Assembly (NCBI GenBank): GCA_951394405.1
Contig: OX596346.1
Coordinates: 2,294,001-2,358,000 of the forward strand
Direction of reading: 5' to 3'
Origin: Coprinellus micaceus
Lineage: Eukaryota > Basidiomycota > Agaricomycetes > Agaricales > Psathyrellaceae
Length of the DNA: 64,000 nucleotides
The position numbers were made by a program, and so were the translations under genes. Position 1 is the first letter of the stretch. Every line of letters starts with the position of its first letter. The notes under the pieces are model-generated. The model had not been told where the DNA came from. It saw nothing but the letters and a program-made list of their open reading frames with translations, and ran no database searches. This document shows positions 37,599-46,892 of this stretch, in pieces.

Positions 37599-40500
37599 TT
37601 ACTCGAGTCCAAGAGCGAGTCGATGACGTTCAACAGCAGGTTTGGGTAAAGGTTTAGTAAATATATCGGCGATCATATTGGTAGTAGATAAAAAGTGAAC
37701 AGTAATGTCGCCTCGCTTGATAGCATCCCGAATCCAATGCATCTTTATATCGATGTGCTTCATTCGGCTGTGGAGTTCTGGGTTCCGGAGAACCTTGAGT
37801 GCGGATTGGTTGTCGACCATGAGTGGTGAGGGAGTAGAGACATCGTGACCAAGTTCCTTCAGGAGTGTGCGCATCCAGATGATGTCCCTTCCAGCGCTCG
37901 ATGCGGAGACGTACTCTGCCTCTGTTGAGGAGTCTGCCACTGTCGATTGCTTCTTTGCCGACCAACTAACTGCCCCTGATCCCATTTTAATGACAAATCC
38001 AGATGTGGATCGTCGCGTGTCAAGGCACCCAGCATGATCTGCGTCGCTGTATGCTTGGAAGAGTTCCGAAGACATCTTGCTACCATTGTTACGATAGGTG
38101 AGCTTCAGATCTTTGGTTCCCTTGAGGTAACGGAATAGGTGCTTGACTGCTTTCCAATGCATAGGTCCAGGGTTGGAGTTGTATTGGGCCAGTTTGGCAA
38201 CAGCGTAGGCGATGTCAGGGCGTGTCGCAATCATAAGGTATATCAGGGCGCCGATGGCATTCATGTATGGGACGTTCTTCATCATCTCGTCGTCAGCCTT
38301 GTTTGGAATGTACTTGGTGAGAGTAGCACCGCTTCCTGGATCCATTGGAGTTCCTACTGGGTAGCAGTCCTCCATCTTGAATCGCGCAAGCATGTCGAGG
38401 ATGTATTGAGTCTGGGATAGGCACATGACTCGGTTCTCACGGTCGTAGTCAACCTTGATTCCAAGCAGGTACGAGGTGGGTCCGAGATCCTTGATCTTGA
38501 AGACCTTGGCAAGGGAGTCCTTGAGCCATTGGATCTTCTCCTGGCTTTTCGAGGTTATGGTGATGTCGTCAACGAAGACTGGTACAACAATGCGGGTCCC
38601 ATCCATCTCCCAGACATAGATAGCCGGGTCAGATTTTATTTGGGTGAATCCGATTGCTTCAAGCTCTGATGCTAGCTTTTGGTACCATAGTCGTCCGCTC
38701 TGTTTCAAGCCATATAAACCCTTCTTCAGCCGGCACACCCATCTCCGTCCCTTTGCGTCTGGATTCTTGATCTCAAACCCTGGCGCTTGCTCCATGTAGA
38801 CTTCGTATTGCTCCTCGATTGTTCCGTTGAGGTAGGCATTGTCGACGTCAATGGTCTCGATGAAGTGTCCTTCCATGGCGGCTTGGGCGAAGATCGCACG
38901 GATTGATGTGAGACGAGATGCAGGTGCCCATGTCTGATCATAGTCTACTCCAGGCATTTGGGAGTATCCCTTGGCAACAAGTCGAGCCTTGTAGCGGTCA
39001 ATTGTGCCATCTGCCTTTCGTTTGATGAGGAAGACCCATCGTGATCCGACAACTTTTCGTCCCTCTGGTAGTTCGACTAGTTCCCAAGTGCCATTGGTGG
39101 TTAGGGCGTCAATCTCAACCTGTGCTGCAGTCTGCCAGTGTTCGCCATCTGGTCCTGCAAAGGCTTCCCAGTGTGTCCGAGGCGCATCTCCTGGACGGCG
39201 TGTAGCCGCTCCTAGTGCTTTATCCTGTGCCATGTAGAATGCCATTTCCATGCCTTGGTCAAGAGTCAGGGTCTCTTCCAGGGGGACGTGGTATAGACTG
39301 ATGAGAGAATCAAGTATACTGGTGGCACGTAGTGCATCTTCCATGTCTACAGGTTCGTCGTCAAGGTCAAAGTCCTCAGCTGCAATGGGTTGTACAGGTT
39401 CGTCGTCGTCATCGTCTTCATCCTCATCCTCATCCTCATCCTCATCCTCTGTTTCGGGTAGCTGATTGTTTCTCTGTGCACCCCCTCGATCTGCTACCTG
39501 TTCACCCCCTTCACGCCTGGCTACTGGAATTGTACCGCGTCTCCCTTTTCCACTCGCGAGTTGGTAGTCCTTGACGGTCGTTGCCGTTTTTCGTACGGGC
39601 CGGGAGCTTTGTGCTACTAGCGGTGGAGCTTTCGGAACTTTCGCCTTGCGAGGGATTGATTCGCGAGGGGGAGGGGGAGGTGGCCGGGTACGTTTCTGGG
39701 CAGGTGCTGGAGGTGCGACTGGTGCTGGAGGAGGTAGTTCTGGGAACATGGGTCCGTCCTCAGCTGGTGCAGGGAGCCCTGGGAACAAGGCAGGTATTGG
39801 TAGCAGCTGTTTCGTTGAGGGAGTAGATGAGGGATCCCTTTTCGTAGGAGTAGGTGGAATTGACGGATGGACAGACGGTTGCTGTGTGGCTGGCGTTTTA
39901 GGCTCAGTCTTAGGAGGTCGCTCGGGAGTCCAAGGTGCTGCTTGGTCTCCATCGTCATCATTGTCGCTCTCGTCTGATCCATCGTCTGGATGGTCATGGG
40001 GAGGCGGTGGTGGCGCGATGGGAGCATGAGGTGGTGCAAGAGGTGGATTCTCCGGTTCGAGATCGGCGTCTGGCCAGATGTCCCTAATGCCTATAGGCGT
40101 GTATGCCTGTTCATTCCCTACGGTCGAGAGACCAGGGAAGGTGCTTTCAGCGAAGATAACATCCCGGGATATGGTGATCTTCTTCGTCACTGGATTGTAG
40201 CATTTCCAGCCTTTGTAGCCTGGTTCAAAGCCGATAAAGACACAAGGCTCCGTGTGTGACTGGAGGTTCTTGCGGTCCTTGCGCAATACATGGACGTATA
40301 CGCGGCAGCCAAATACTCGGTGCATGGACAGATCGGGCTTTGTTTTATGCCAGACCTCATAGGAGGTAGTATTCGATAATGTAGAGGATGGGGTTGCATT
40401 CAGGATGTCTGTGTAATAGAGTACGGCTGCACCCCAGAACATCATGGGAAGGTGTGCTTGGTTGAGCATGGCAATGACCCCTTCAGTTAGCGTGCGATTG

Positions 40501-42434
40501 AGTCGTTCGCTGACACCGTTCTGTTGGGGTGTGGCTTTAACTGTGTGTTGCCGTGCGATACCAAGTCCCTTGCACCATTGAATGAAGTCGTTCCCCATGT
40601 ATTCCCCCCCTTTATCATCACGAAGTTCCTTGACCTTTGTGCCGAGCTTTCGCTCACTCTTGGCAACAAAGTCTTTGAAGGCTTGGAATGCGTCACTCTT
40701 GTGTTTCAGGAGGGCGACCTCCTTGAACCGTGAGTGGTCATCAATGAATGTGATCCAGTATCGATAGCCGATTGGTGTCTGTACAGCGAGGGGTCCATGG
40801 AGGTCCGAGTGAATCCGTCCAAGGAGCTCTGTTGAGCGATTCGCTGATAGCTTTGGGAATGGATCCCGATGTTGCTTCCCTGCAATGCAGTGTTCGCAGG
40901 TGTCGTTGAGTTCCGTGCCCTCCTTCACCAGGATGCCAGTGGCCAAGTCTTGGCGCATAAGCGTCTCCAGACGATCCTTCCCAATGTGCCCTAACCTCTG
41001 ATGTAATAGTTCCTTCTCAATCTTGGAGATGTAGGCTGCCTCCGTTTCCGTGTTTTCGAGCGTTGTCCCATTGAGAGAGCCAACAGTTCCGTCAATGGTA
41101 GCTGTTAGGAGTAGCTCGCCATTCTTGAAGAAGTCAAGCGAGTCTCCTTCAATTACGACGCGCATTTTGCTCTTCTTAACAACGGAGAGGATCGAGAATA
41201 GGTTATTGCGAAGTGCGGGAACATAAAGTACATCGTTGAATATCACAGTCTGACCAACTTTTCCATATATACGAGGCGTGAAACGTACTTCCCCCTTTCC
41301 TGTAGCCCAGACGATCTTGTTGTTGGCGAGAGACACAGCAATTTTCACCGCAACCATGTTACGGATCCATTTGCGATTGGGTGTCATATGTGAGGTTGCA
41401 CCTGAGTCTGGGTTCCAGGAAGTATTAGTGGGGTTGTTACGAGCTCGACGGATAAGGGGACTTGCGATGTGGGCAACACTGGCCATCATGACGCTCTCCT
41501 CAGCAGTCGCTGCTGTGGTAGGTGTCTCAGCGATCTTGGCCTTCTGGGAGTTCTGGACGCGGCAGTCCTTGTCCTCGTGCGTGTTCTGCCAACCGTGGAC
41601 CTTGCACCTGTACTTCGCCTTCTTCTTTGGGGCAGCTGTAGCTACCTGAAGAGCGGCGGACGTCCCCTCAGCAAGCTGAGTGTTGCGAGCGAGGGAGTCG
41701 GCCTTGCGAAGGTGATCGAGGACTTCAAGAGGATTGTCGTCCCCAGTGGAGATGTGGTTGAGCGTATTGCGGAGAATGGTGTCATCCTTGCCAAGACCAA
41801 TGGGGATCATGCTGATCGCAAGATCGCGCGCGAGATGAGCAGCCGTGTATCCTTCCTCGAAAGCAGAGGGCGTAAGGAGTTCACTTGCTCCCCGACTGGT
41901 GGATTGAATCATCGTCGTTGCTCCGTCCGATGTTGTTTGGGAGGAGATGGTGACAGACCGTGTCGTCTCTGCAAGGTATTCTGCTCCTTGCGGGAGGAGC
42001 GCGGTGAGACGTGAGGCGTGCGCCATGCAACGCGATCCGAAGTCGGAGTAGGTCTCCTTCTCAAAGCCCGAGGACCTCATGCGAAGTGCCATCATCTCCT
42101 GAAGGACACTGATGCGAGAGCCAGAAGTCTTGGGCTGGTAGGTTTCCAAGAGCTTCTCCCAGATAGCAGCGATGTCGGTGACTTGGATGCCAGAGAGGAC
42201 GGTCTCGAGTTGGGAGTGGTCGAGAGTAGACCGGACGTAGCCGATGAGCTTGGAGCGGCGACTGGCATAGTCGGACTTGACCTTGTCGTCGGCATTGCTC
42301 CCAGGTTTTTTCTCTTCCCCAGTGAGGATGCCATAGGCGTTGAGGTCGAAGGCCTTGTTCTCGACAGTGAACTTCCACTGCTGTACAGTGTAGGCCGTGA
42401 GCATGATGGGCGAGGACGTAGTGGTAGAGTCCAT
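37599..42434 (-). CDS. Copia gag-pol polyprotein, intact, 1611 aa
   Basis: One open frame from ATG 42434 (MDSTTTSSPIMLTAY). Order: UBN2-type gag; a Cys/His patch (CKVHGWQNTHEDKDC) in the zinc-knuckle position; aspartic protease WNPDSGATSHM; integrase zinc region HQRLGHIGKDRL...CEHCIAGK; integrase core with IHSDLHGP, FIDDHSRF and KELRDDKGGEYMG; a long Pro-rich and Asp/Glu-rich linker (DEDEDEDE, about 39330-40060); reverse transcriptase with ARLVAKGYSQ, DVDNAYLNG and the catalytic VFVDDITI; RNase H with AYSDADHAGC and STAEAEYVSAS-like ADSSTEAEYV. Order PR-INT-RT-RH is that of copia elements. No stop or frameshift, so it may be active. Confidence 0.95.
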   Translation of the reverse strand: MDSTTTSSPIMLTAYTVQQWKFTVENKAFDLNAYGILTGEEKKPGSNADDKVKSDYASRRSKLIGYVRSTLDHSQLETVLSGIQVTDIAAIWEKLLETYQPKTSGSRISVLQEMMALRMRSSGFEKETYSDFGSRCMAHASRLTALLPQGAEYLAETTRSVTISSQTTSDGATTMIQSTSRGASELLTPSAFEEGYTAAHLARDLAISMIPIGLGKDDTILRNTLNHISTGDDNPLEVLDHLRKADSLARNTQLAEGTSAALQVATAAPKKKAKYRCKVHGWQNTHEDKDCRVQNSQKAKIAETPTTAATAEESVMMASVAHIASPLIRRARNNPTNTSWNPDSGATSHMTPNRKWIRNMVAVKIAVSLANNKIVWATGKGEVRFTPRIYGKVGQTVIFNDVLYVPALRNNLFSILSVVKKSKMRVVIEGDSLDFFKNGELLLTATIDGTVGSLNGTTLENTETEAAYISKIEKELLHQRLGHIGKDRLETLMRQDLATGILVKEGTELNDTCEHCIAGKQHRDPFPKLSANRSTELLGRIHSDLHGPLAVQTPIGYRYWITFIDDHSRFKEVALLKHKSDAFQAFKDFVAKSERKLGTKVKELRDDKGGEYMGNDFIQWCKGLGIARQHTVKATPQQNGVSERLNRTLTEGVIAMLNQAHLPMMFWGAAVLYYTDILNATPSSTLSNTTSYEVWHKTKPDLSMHRVFGCRVYVHVLRKDRKNLQSHTEPCVFIGFEPGYKGWKCYNPVTKKITISRDVIFAESTFPGLSTVGNEQAYTPIGIRDIWPDADLEPENPPLAPPHAPIAPPPPPHDHPDDGSDESDNDDDGDQAAPWTPERPPKTEPKTPATQQPSVHPSIPPTPTKRDPSSTPSTKQLLPIPALFPGLPAPAEDGPMFPELPPPAPVAPPAPAQKRTRPPPPPPRESIPRKAKVPKAPPLVAQSSRPVRKTATTVKDYQLASGKGRRGTIPVARREGGEQVADRGGAQRNNQLPETEDEDEDEDEDEDDDDDEPVQPIAAEDFDLDDEPVDMEDALRATSILDSLISLYHVPLEETLTLDQGMEMAFYMAQDKALGAATRRPGDAPRTHWEAFAGPDGEHWQTAAQVEIDALTTNGTWELVELPEGRKVVGSRWVFLIKRKADGTIDRYKARLVAKGYSQMPGVDYDQTWAPASRLTSIRAIFAQAAMEGHFIETIDVDNAYLNGTIEEQYEVYMEQAPGFEIKNPDAKGRRWVCRLKKGLYGLKQSGRLWYQKLASELEAIGFTQIKSDPAIYVWEMDGTRIVVPVFVDDITITSKSQEKIQWLKDSLAKVFKIKDLGPTSYLLGIKVDYDRENRVMCLSQTQYILDMLARFKMEDCYPVGTPMDPGSGATLTKYIPNKADDEMMKNVPYMNAIGALIYLMIATRPDIAYAVAKLAQYNSNPGPMHWKAVKHLFRYLKGTKDLKLTYRNNGSKMSSELFQAYSDADHAGCLDTRRSTSGFVIKMGSGAVSWSAKKQSTVADSSTEAEYVSASSAGRDIIWMRTLLKELGHDVSTPSPLMVDNQSALKVLRNPELHSRMKHIDIKMHWIRDAIKRGDITVHFLSTTNMIADIFTKPLPKPAVERHRLALGLE

Positions 42435-43008
42435 GATGGTAGGTGATGAAGAATGGGAGAGGATGAAATGATAGGTACGAAACGATAAGAGATAGGTGAT
42501 AGGTAAAGTGCCCGTGATTTTGTAGGTAAAACGGACCAATACGTAGATATCCTAAAAAGGAGTTGAAGTTTTACACTAAGATCCGCAGAGGGAACCCCGC
42601 TGTCACTTTGAGTACCGGTTACTGAAAGCGTTTGGATGGAGGGAGCGCTACCGTTGCGTCGTTTCCCCAGTCCAACCGAATCAGGCCTCTCAAAGAAGGA
42701 TCGCTACTCTAATTCCGCAGACGATAAGCGTCTGTGGACTTCCTGATAGCTTCCTTCCCGTAGTGGGAACGCTTGCCGCGGGGTAGAAGGTGGTAATGGA
42801 AGTTGATACGTACTCCTGAGTATCAGGAGGGGTAGTGGAATGTAAGTAGCGAAACGTAAATAGCGAAAGTGAAGATAGTGAGAATGTGAAGGGAGATAGG
42901 CTTCAGGTGGAGATATCACACAAGAAGAGGCCGTAGGCTATGGGCGATCGAGGGGCAGTGGAGCGGTTACCGCGGTGTCTGATAACGGATGGCGTGATCA
43001 GAGGAGCC

Positions 43009-43021
43009 CGGGGCTCATAAC
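43009..43021 (-). promoter_or_regulatory. Primer-binding site (internal initiator tRNA-Met type)
   Basis: The element strand reads GTTATGAGCCCCG one base inside the 5' LTR. This is complementary to the anticodon stem-loop CGGGGCUCAUAAC of fungal initiator tRNA-Met, as in Drosophila copia and yeast Ty5, which prime from a half tRNA. The same 13 bases occur at 63319-63331. Confidence 0.75.
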
Positions 43022-43022
43022 T

Positions 43023-43405
43023 TGTAGAACGATGCAAGTATGACCCACTGTAAGTGGGGAGAGTTCGATGTTAGATTGAAAGTAAGTAGGGTATACAAGA
43101 TACGCACCTGTAAGTGGGGAGAGTTCGATGGGGACTCACCCACTTACAGTGTGGACTATATACTGTGGAGAACAATAGATAACCTATATGCGGAACAATA
43201 AAAAAGAACAATAGACATTCCATAAGTAGAGAACAATAGCAGTGAATGGAGATAAGGTGGAGATAAGAGAACAATAAGTGCGAGTATAATGGGAATAATA
43301 CAAGGTGGTTGTTGTTCTCTGTAGAACAATAGAAGATAAGTAAAACGTTCGAAATAGAGGTATTCTTTGTAGAGATAGAGTTGACATGAGCATTGTCTTC
43401 CAACA
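43023..43405 (-). repeat. Copia 5' LTR
   Basis: 383 bp, TG..CA, matching 37189-37571; it adjoins the primer-binding site. Confidence 0.93.
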
Positions 43406-45091
43406 AGGGATGGGAGCCTCATAATCATCCTCTGTGAGTGCATCCTCAAGCTCATCGAGGGCAGCCTGAGCTTCGGTATCTGACTTATTGATCTTCTGGG
43501 CAAAGGTGGAGAGGATGGCCTGGAGATCGTCAGCGTAGGCATGATATCAGCAAGTGTATAACATGACAAACCTTCGCAACAAGATTTAAGATGTGGCACC
43601 CACAGCGTACATGAAGCTCATGACCACAAAATGAGGGCAGCAACACCTTGAGCTCTGACACAAGTGTGTCATTGTTTGAGGCATTATCCCCAGTAAATCC
43701 ACCGACCCAGTCATCAATGCGGAACTCCTGGAGACACTCAGTGAGCTTGGAGGCCAGATATTTACCAGTGTGGGCCTTTGTTAGCCTGACAGCAATCATC
43801 AATCCAGGGTACTAATGACGAGAGCATAGTACACGCACCTGACAAAATCTAGGATCATCAACTCAAGGCCACCCTCCCTGATGTACTGTATGTTGACCCC
43901 AATGAAGGCAATCGAGTTCAGGGATGTCCACCCATCGGCCATGACATGGATCTTGCCCCCCACGTTGGTGAGCATCTTGACGACGGCATCCTTGGTGTAG
44001 CAGTGGACTTCAATCATATTGCGGGAGATGGTGTGGCAAGACAGGGAGGTGCACAGCACAGGAGGTCACAGAAGATCTTGTGGAGTTTGTCGTCATTGAG
44101 GATGTTGTAGGGGTGGGCGCGGTGGGCAAGCCAGAGAACAAGGTGGAGGTGATGGTGAGTGGGATGGTAGGATGAACCCTTCACATAGGCAGCGAGGGTG
44201 CGAGACTCTGCGGTGTGTTCATGTTCACAGCTCCCGACATGGCAGTTGAGGTTCGACATGCTCTCGTCATAGTAGACACGTGTCACATACTGACCAGGAT
44301 GACTATGACATTGTTAGCATGAACTGAGTGAGAATGAAAGGGACAGCGCACGTCTTGCAGGGGAAGCAATGCTTCACCTCCTTCCCATCCTTCTTGATAA
44401 TCTCCGGCGGCAAGATAAAATGATCATATGTGGAAGAGCTCCATCCATCCATCATGAGCTCTATGGGTCGACGAGGTCAGCCATGGGCAAAGAATAAGCT
44501 TTAAGACATACCAAGAACCCACTCTGGTGAGTTATGCCCAACATCGAAGCGTTGGTCAAACAACCATTTCTTGAGTGTGACACCAGTAAGCCCAGGGGGG
44601 GGCTTGGCTGGGGTAAGGGCTTGAGGCGTTGACAGTGTGTTGGTGTTGTCGGTTTCGGCCCCTTCTTCCACATCGGAGCTCAGTACTTGTGTGCGGCGAT
44701 GTTTGTGAGCACAAGCAGCTTTTTGATGGCTACCTGTGACAAGCCAGGCAGTAGGGTGATGAAGGCGACTCGAAGTATGAGAACTTGAGGCCCCGGTGGA
44801 CGTAGATGCGATTGGTGTGACCGACGTAGAAACACTTGGCATGATTGGAGATGGCAGGGGTGACGAAGGCTGTGCCATGGTGGCTGTACCAGTCAGAGAA
44901 AGACTTGGTGGGGGCAAGAATGAATTTTCAGCCACTCGCCTAAGCAGTCGGGCGACCCCCAACGGCCATGCCGTCAGTGCAGCTGGATACTGACCATGTG
45001 GTGGGGTGCGGAACAGTCCAAAGATGGAAGGTGGTTTGGGCTGGGCGTGGAGGGTCAGTGTCGAGGCAAGAAACCAGTTGGTGAAAGGGGA

Positions 45092-46010
45092 GGTTCAGGG
45101 GGCTGCCACCGGAGAAATGAGCGACAGCATGATGGCGCGACCCCCGTGGGAATAGGGTATCTGGGGTCCTCATCCTGATTTGGGGTGCACTCCGATCAAC
45201 TTCCTTTTGAGTAAAGAAGTGCCCCTGAGTCGCTCACTGCTTCATCGCCATGAGAGCGTCAACATAATACGGTTGCGAGAAAAGTGTACGATTTGTTTCT
45301 AACCGCTAACTGGTGGCTTTTCCCCACAGGGGTTTTTAACGCACCCAGCTCTGGCGCCTTTGGGTAGTGTTTTTATTTTATTTATATGTTTGTAGACCCC
45401 ATGGAGGACTGCTGTTCAGCTGCGCCTTAGCCATTTTTGGCGTAGATGGGTGTACTATTGTAATTATTGTAACTTCTATCACCATCTTGTCGACTGCCAC
45501 CTTGACTCGGAAAACACCACCACACAGCCCGAAATCCCTCTGGAGATGACGAGGAGAGCCCACATGACGAGTAAAGAGGAGATCGCATTGGGTATTGAAC
45601 AGGAGGTCTACAAGACGCACAGAAAATAATTTGACATCCCACACACGAGCTCGGATGCACCACAGCCCGGCGACCACTCACCTGAAGCATTGGGTGGGTA
45701 CTGCAACCCCCCAACGCAAACGAGATCGGGGCCTATCCGACGTCTCGGAGCTGTCCAGGGCCTCAAGAAATCCTTCACCCATCAAATGCAGCCGTCAAAT
45801 AGCAGAGGAGGGCACTGGGGTGGAGGATAAGTACCTATATTTCGTGCATGCTGGTACAGGCGAGAGATCTGTTGCTACCCCTATGTACGGAAATGGAAGT
45901 TGATCGGAGCGAAACCCAAATCAGGACAAGGACCCCAGATACCCTATTCCCACGGGGGTCAAGCCATCATGCTGTCGCTCATTTCTCCGGTGGCAGCCCC
46001 TTGGGGAGGT
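45092..46010. repeat. Inverted duplication within hAT element
   Basis: Arms 45092-45205 and 45891-46010 are inverse copies of about 115 bp at roughly 90% identity, both including CACCGGAGAAATGAGCGACA and AATAGGGTATCTGGGGTCC. The 685-bp spacer has no recognised gene. It could be a nested foldback element or the product of an aberrant repair event; no flanking duplication was identified. Confidence 0.6.
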
Positions 46011-46075
46011 TGACAAGGGCGCAAAAGGAAGGATGTGGGACGGTCAGAACTTGAACCCGCTGCTATATGTGATGT

Positions 46076-46127
46076 TGAATTATGGGCACTGGGTGTATGA
46101 GACAGTGTACATACACCAGCACCCATA
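46076..46127. repeat. Short imperfect hairpin
   Basis: ATTATGGGCACTGGGTGTATG-type arm and its inverse (CATACACCAGCACCCATAAT) with a 10-nt loop; about 18 of 20 paired. It lies about 130 bp upstream of the small gene at 46259. Confidence 0.45.
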
Positions 46128-46258
46128 ATCGAAGACTTCCTTGGCACTCCCAAATTAGGACGCTCCAAGCTATTTTTGGCAAGACCAAAATTTGAGCGAC
46201 TCCCCACTTTTCATCTCCCTTTTTCCCATCCATCCCCTTGCATTCCACCACTACCAAC

Positions 46259-46680
46259 ATGTCCAAACGCATCCTTTCAATTGAATTCAACACCCCAACC
46301 ACCAAAAACCATCCAGAAACAGCAACAATGTTAGATAATCAGTTGCGCGCCCCTGTCATCAAGGGGCCAGCAAATGCCGAAACGCTCACGGCATTTGCAA
46401 CAGACAGTGCTGGGACAAACAAAAGGTATGCAATACTACTGGAGACATATATACTACATAATCTTACCACCCTACCAACACCCTAGTATGGCCATTTCGC
46501 TTTTTGGCACCCCTGGTGAGGCGGATGCTGCACACAAGTTGAATGTGATAATTTTGGTGGGTGTTTGGCTCTGTTTGCCATCAATGTTAGTGACCGCCAG
46601 CTGAATCCTGACCGATCATGATGCAGAACAGCGTCTCCGAGGGCAGGGAAGATAACGAGAGTGTAGAATTGGGTAGCTAG
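46259..46680 (+). CDS. Small three-exon gene inside the hAT element, 96 aa, unknown
   Basis: ATG 46259 (MSKRILSIEFNTPTTK). Exons 46259-46425, 46487-46556 and 46627-46680, joined by GTATGC..CCTAG and GTGGGT..TGCAG introns of 61 and 70 nt. The three exons keep one frame (167+70+54 nt = 97 codons) to TAG at 46678-46680. The product has a middle part GTPGEADAAHKLNVIIL and an acidic end EDNESVELGS. No domain recognised. It runs opposite to the transposase near the element's right end. It could be an accessory or captured gene, or a remnant of a longer one. The in-phase chain of canonical introns is the main support. Confidence 0.4.
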
Positions 46681-46719
46681 ATGTGTATAAAGTCAATACT
46701 ATTGAACTTAAGCTATTAC

Positions 46720-46865
46720 CTGTGAGTACCTGCACAGATACCCACCACCCCTCAAAGTCAAACCCGGATCCTCACAGGTATCCGTATACAGATCACCCAG
46801 ATTCATGGATCACCATACCTGTGAGTATTCTCACGGCTCTACCTCCAAGTACCCGCAGGTATTGG
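46720..46865. repeat. Subterminal palindromic repeats, right end of hAT
   Basis: GAGTACCTGCA, CTCACAGGTAT, ACCTGTGAGTA and GTACCCGCAGGTA words in both orientations, matching the left-end set in type. Confidence 0.6.
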
Positions 46866-46884
46866 TGACTCATGCTCAGCCTTA

Positions 46885-46892
46885 CTTCCAAT
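46885..46892. repeat. hAT target-site duplication, right (CTTCCAAT)
   Basis: Exact match to 35388-35395; it touches the right TIR. Confidence 0.85.

Larger units (their letters stand above)
37189..43405 (-). mobile_element. Full-length Ty1/copia LTR retrotransposon
   Basis: LTRs at 37189-37571 and 43023-43405, each 383 bp, starting TG and ending CA. The 111-codon open frame inside them translates identically in both copies, so they look identical or nearly so. The 5-bp target duplication AGGGA lies at 37184-37188 and 43406-43410. The internal gag-pol is one open frame. This points to a very recent insertion into the hAT transposase gene. Confidence 0.93.
35661..44878 (-). pseudogene. hAT transposase, split by the copia insertion
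   Basis: Multi-exon hAT transposase on the minus strand; the start I prefer is MAQPSSPLPSPIMPS at 44878. N-terminal Ser/Thr-rich part, then a BED-like Cys/His region (NCHVGSCEHEH, about 44220-44280), catalytic-domain pieces (VMADGWTSLNSIAFIGVN near 43920; WVGGFTGDNASNNDTLV near 43690; CGCHILNLVAK near 43590) and, beyond the copia element, LLQKDVSTWWNSTAEL (about 36860) and the hATC dimerisation end STDVECSFSRGGLTVS (about 35880). Exon joins near 35900-35960 fit LSAPA to MSTDVECSF. Removing the copia element and one AGGGA leaves the frame open at the insertion point, so the gene looks otherwise usable. Stop at 35661. Confidence 0.8.
35396..46884 (-). mobile_element. hAT DNA transposon with nested copia element
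   Basis: Flanked by perfect 8-bp direct repeats CTTCCAAT (35388-35395 and 46885-46892), the duplication length of hAT elements. TIRs: left TAAGGCTGAGCACAAGTC, right (inverse) TAAGGCTGAGCATGAGTC, 16 of 18 matching. Subterminal copies of GTACCTGCAGGT-like words lie at 35415-35620 and 46720-46865. Inside are a minus-strand transposase gene, a full copia element (37189-43405), a long inverted duplication (45092-46010) and a small plus-strand gene (46259-46680). Without the copia insertion and one copy of its target duplication it would be about 5.3 kb. Confidence 0.85.

Noticed and set aside
39250..39465. Serine-rich open frame on the plus strand
   Set aside because: It is the reverse of the Asp/Glu-rich linker of the copia gag-pol; simple-sequence shadow.
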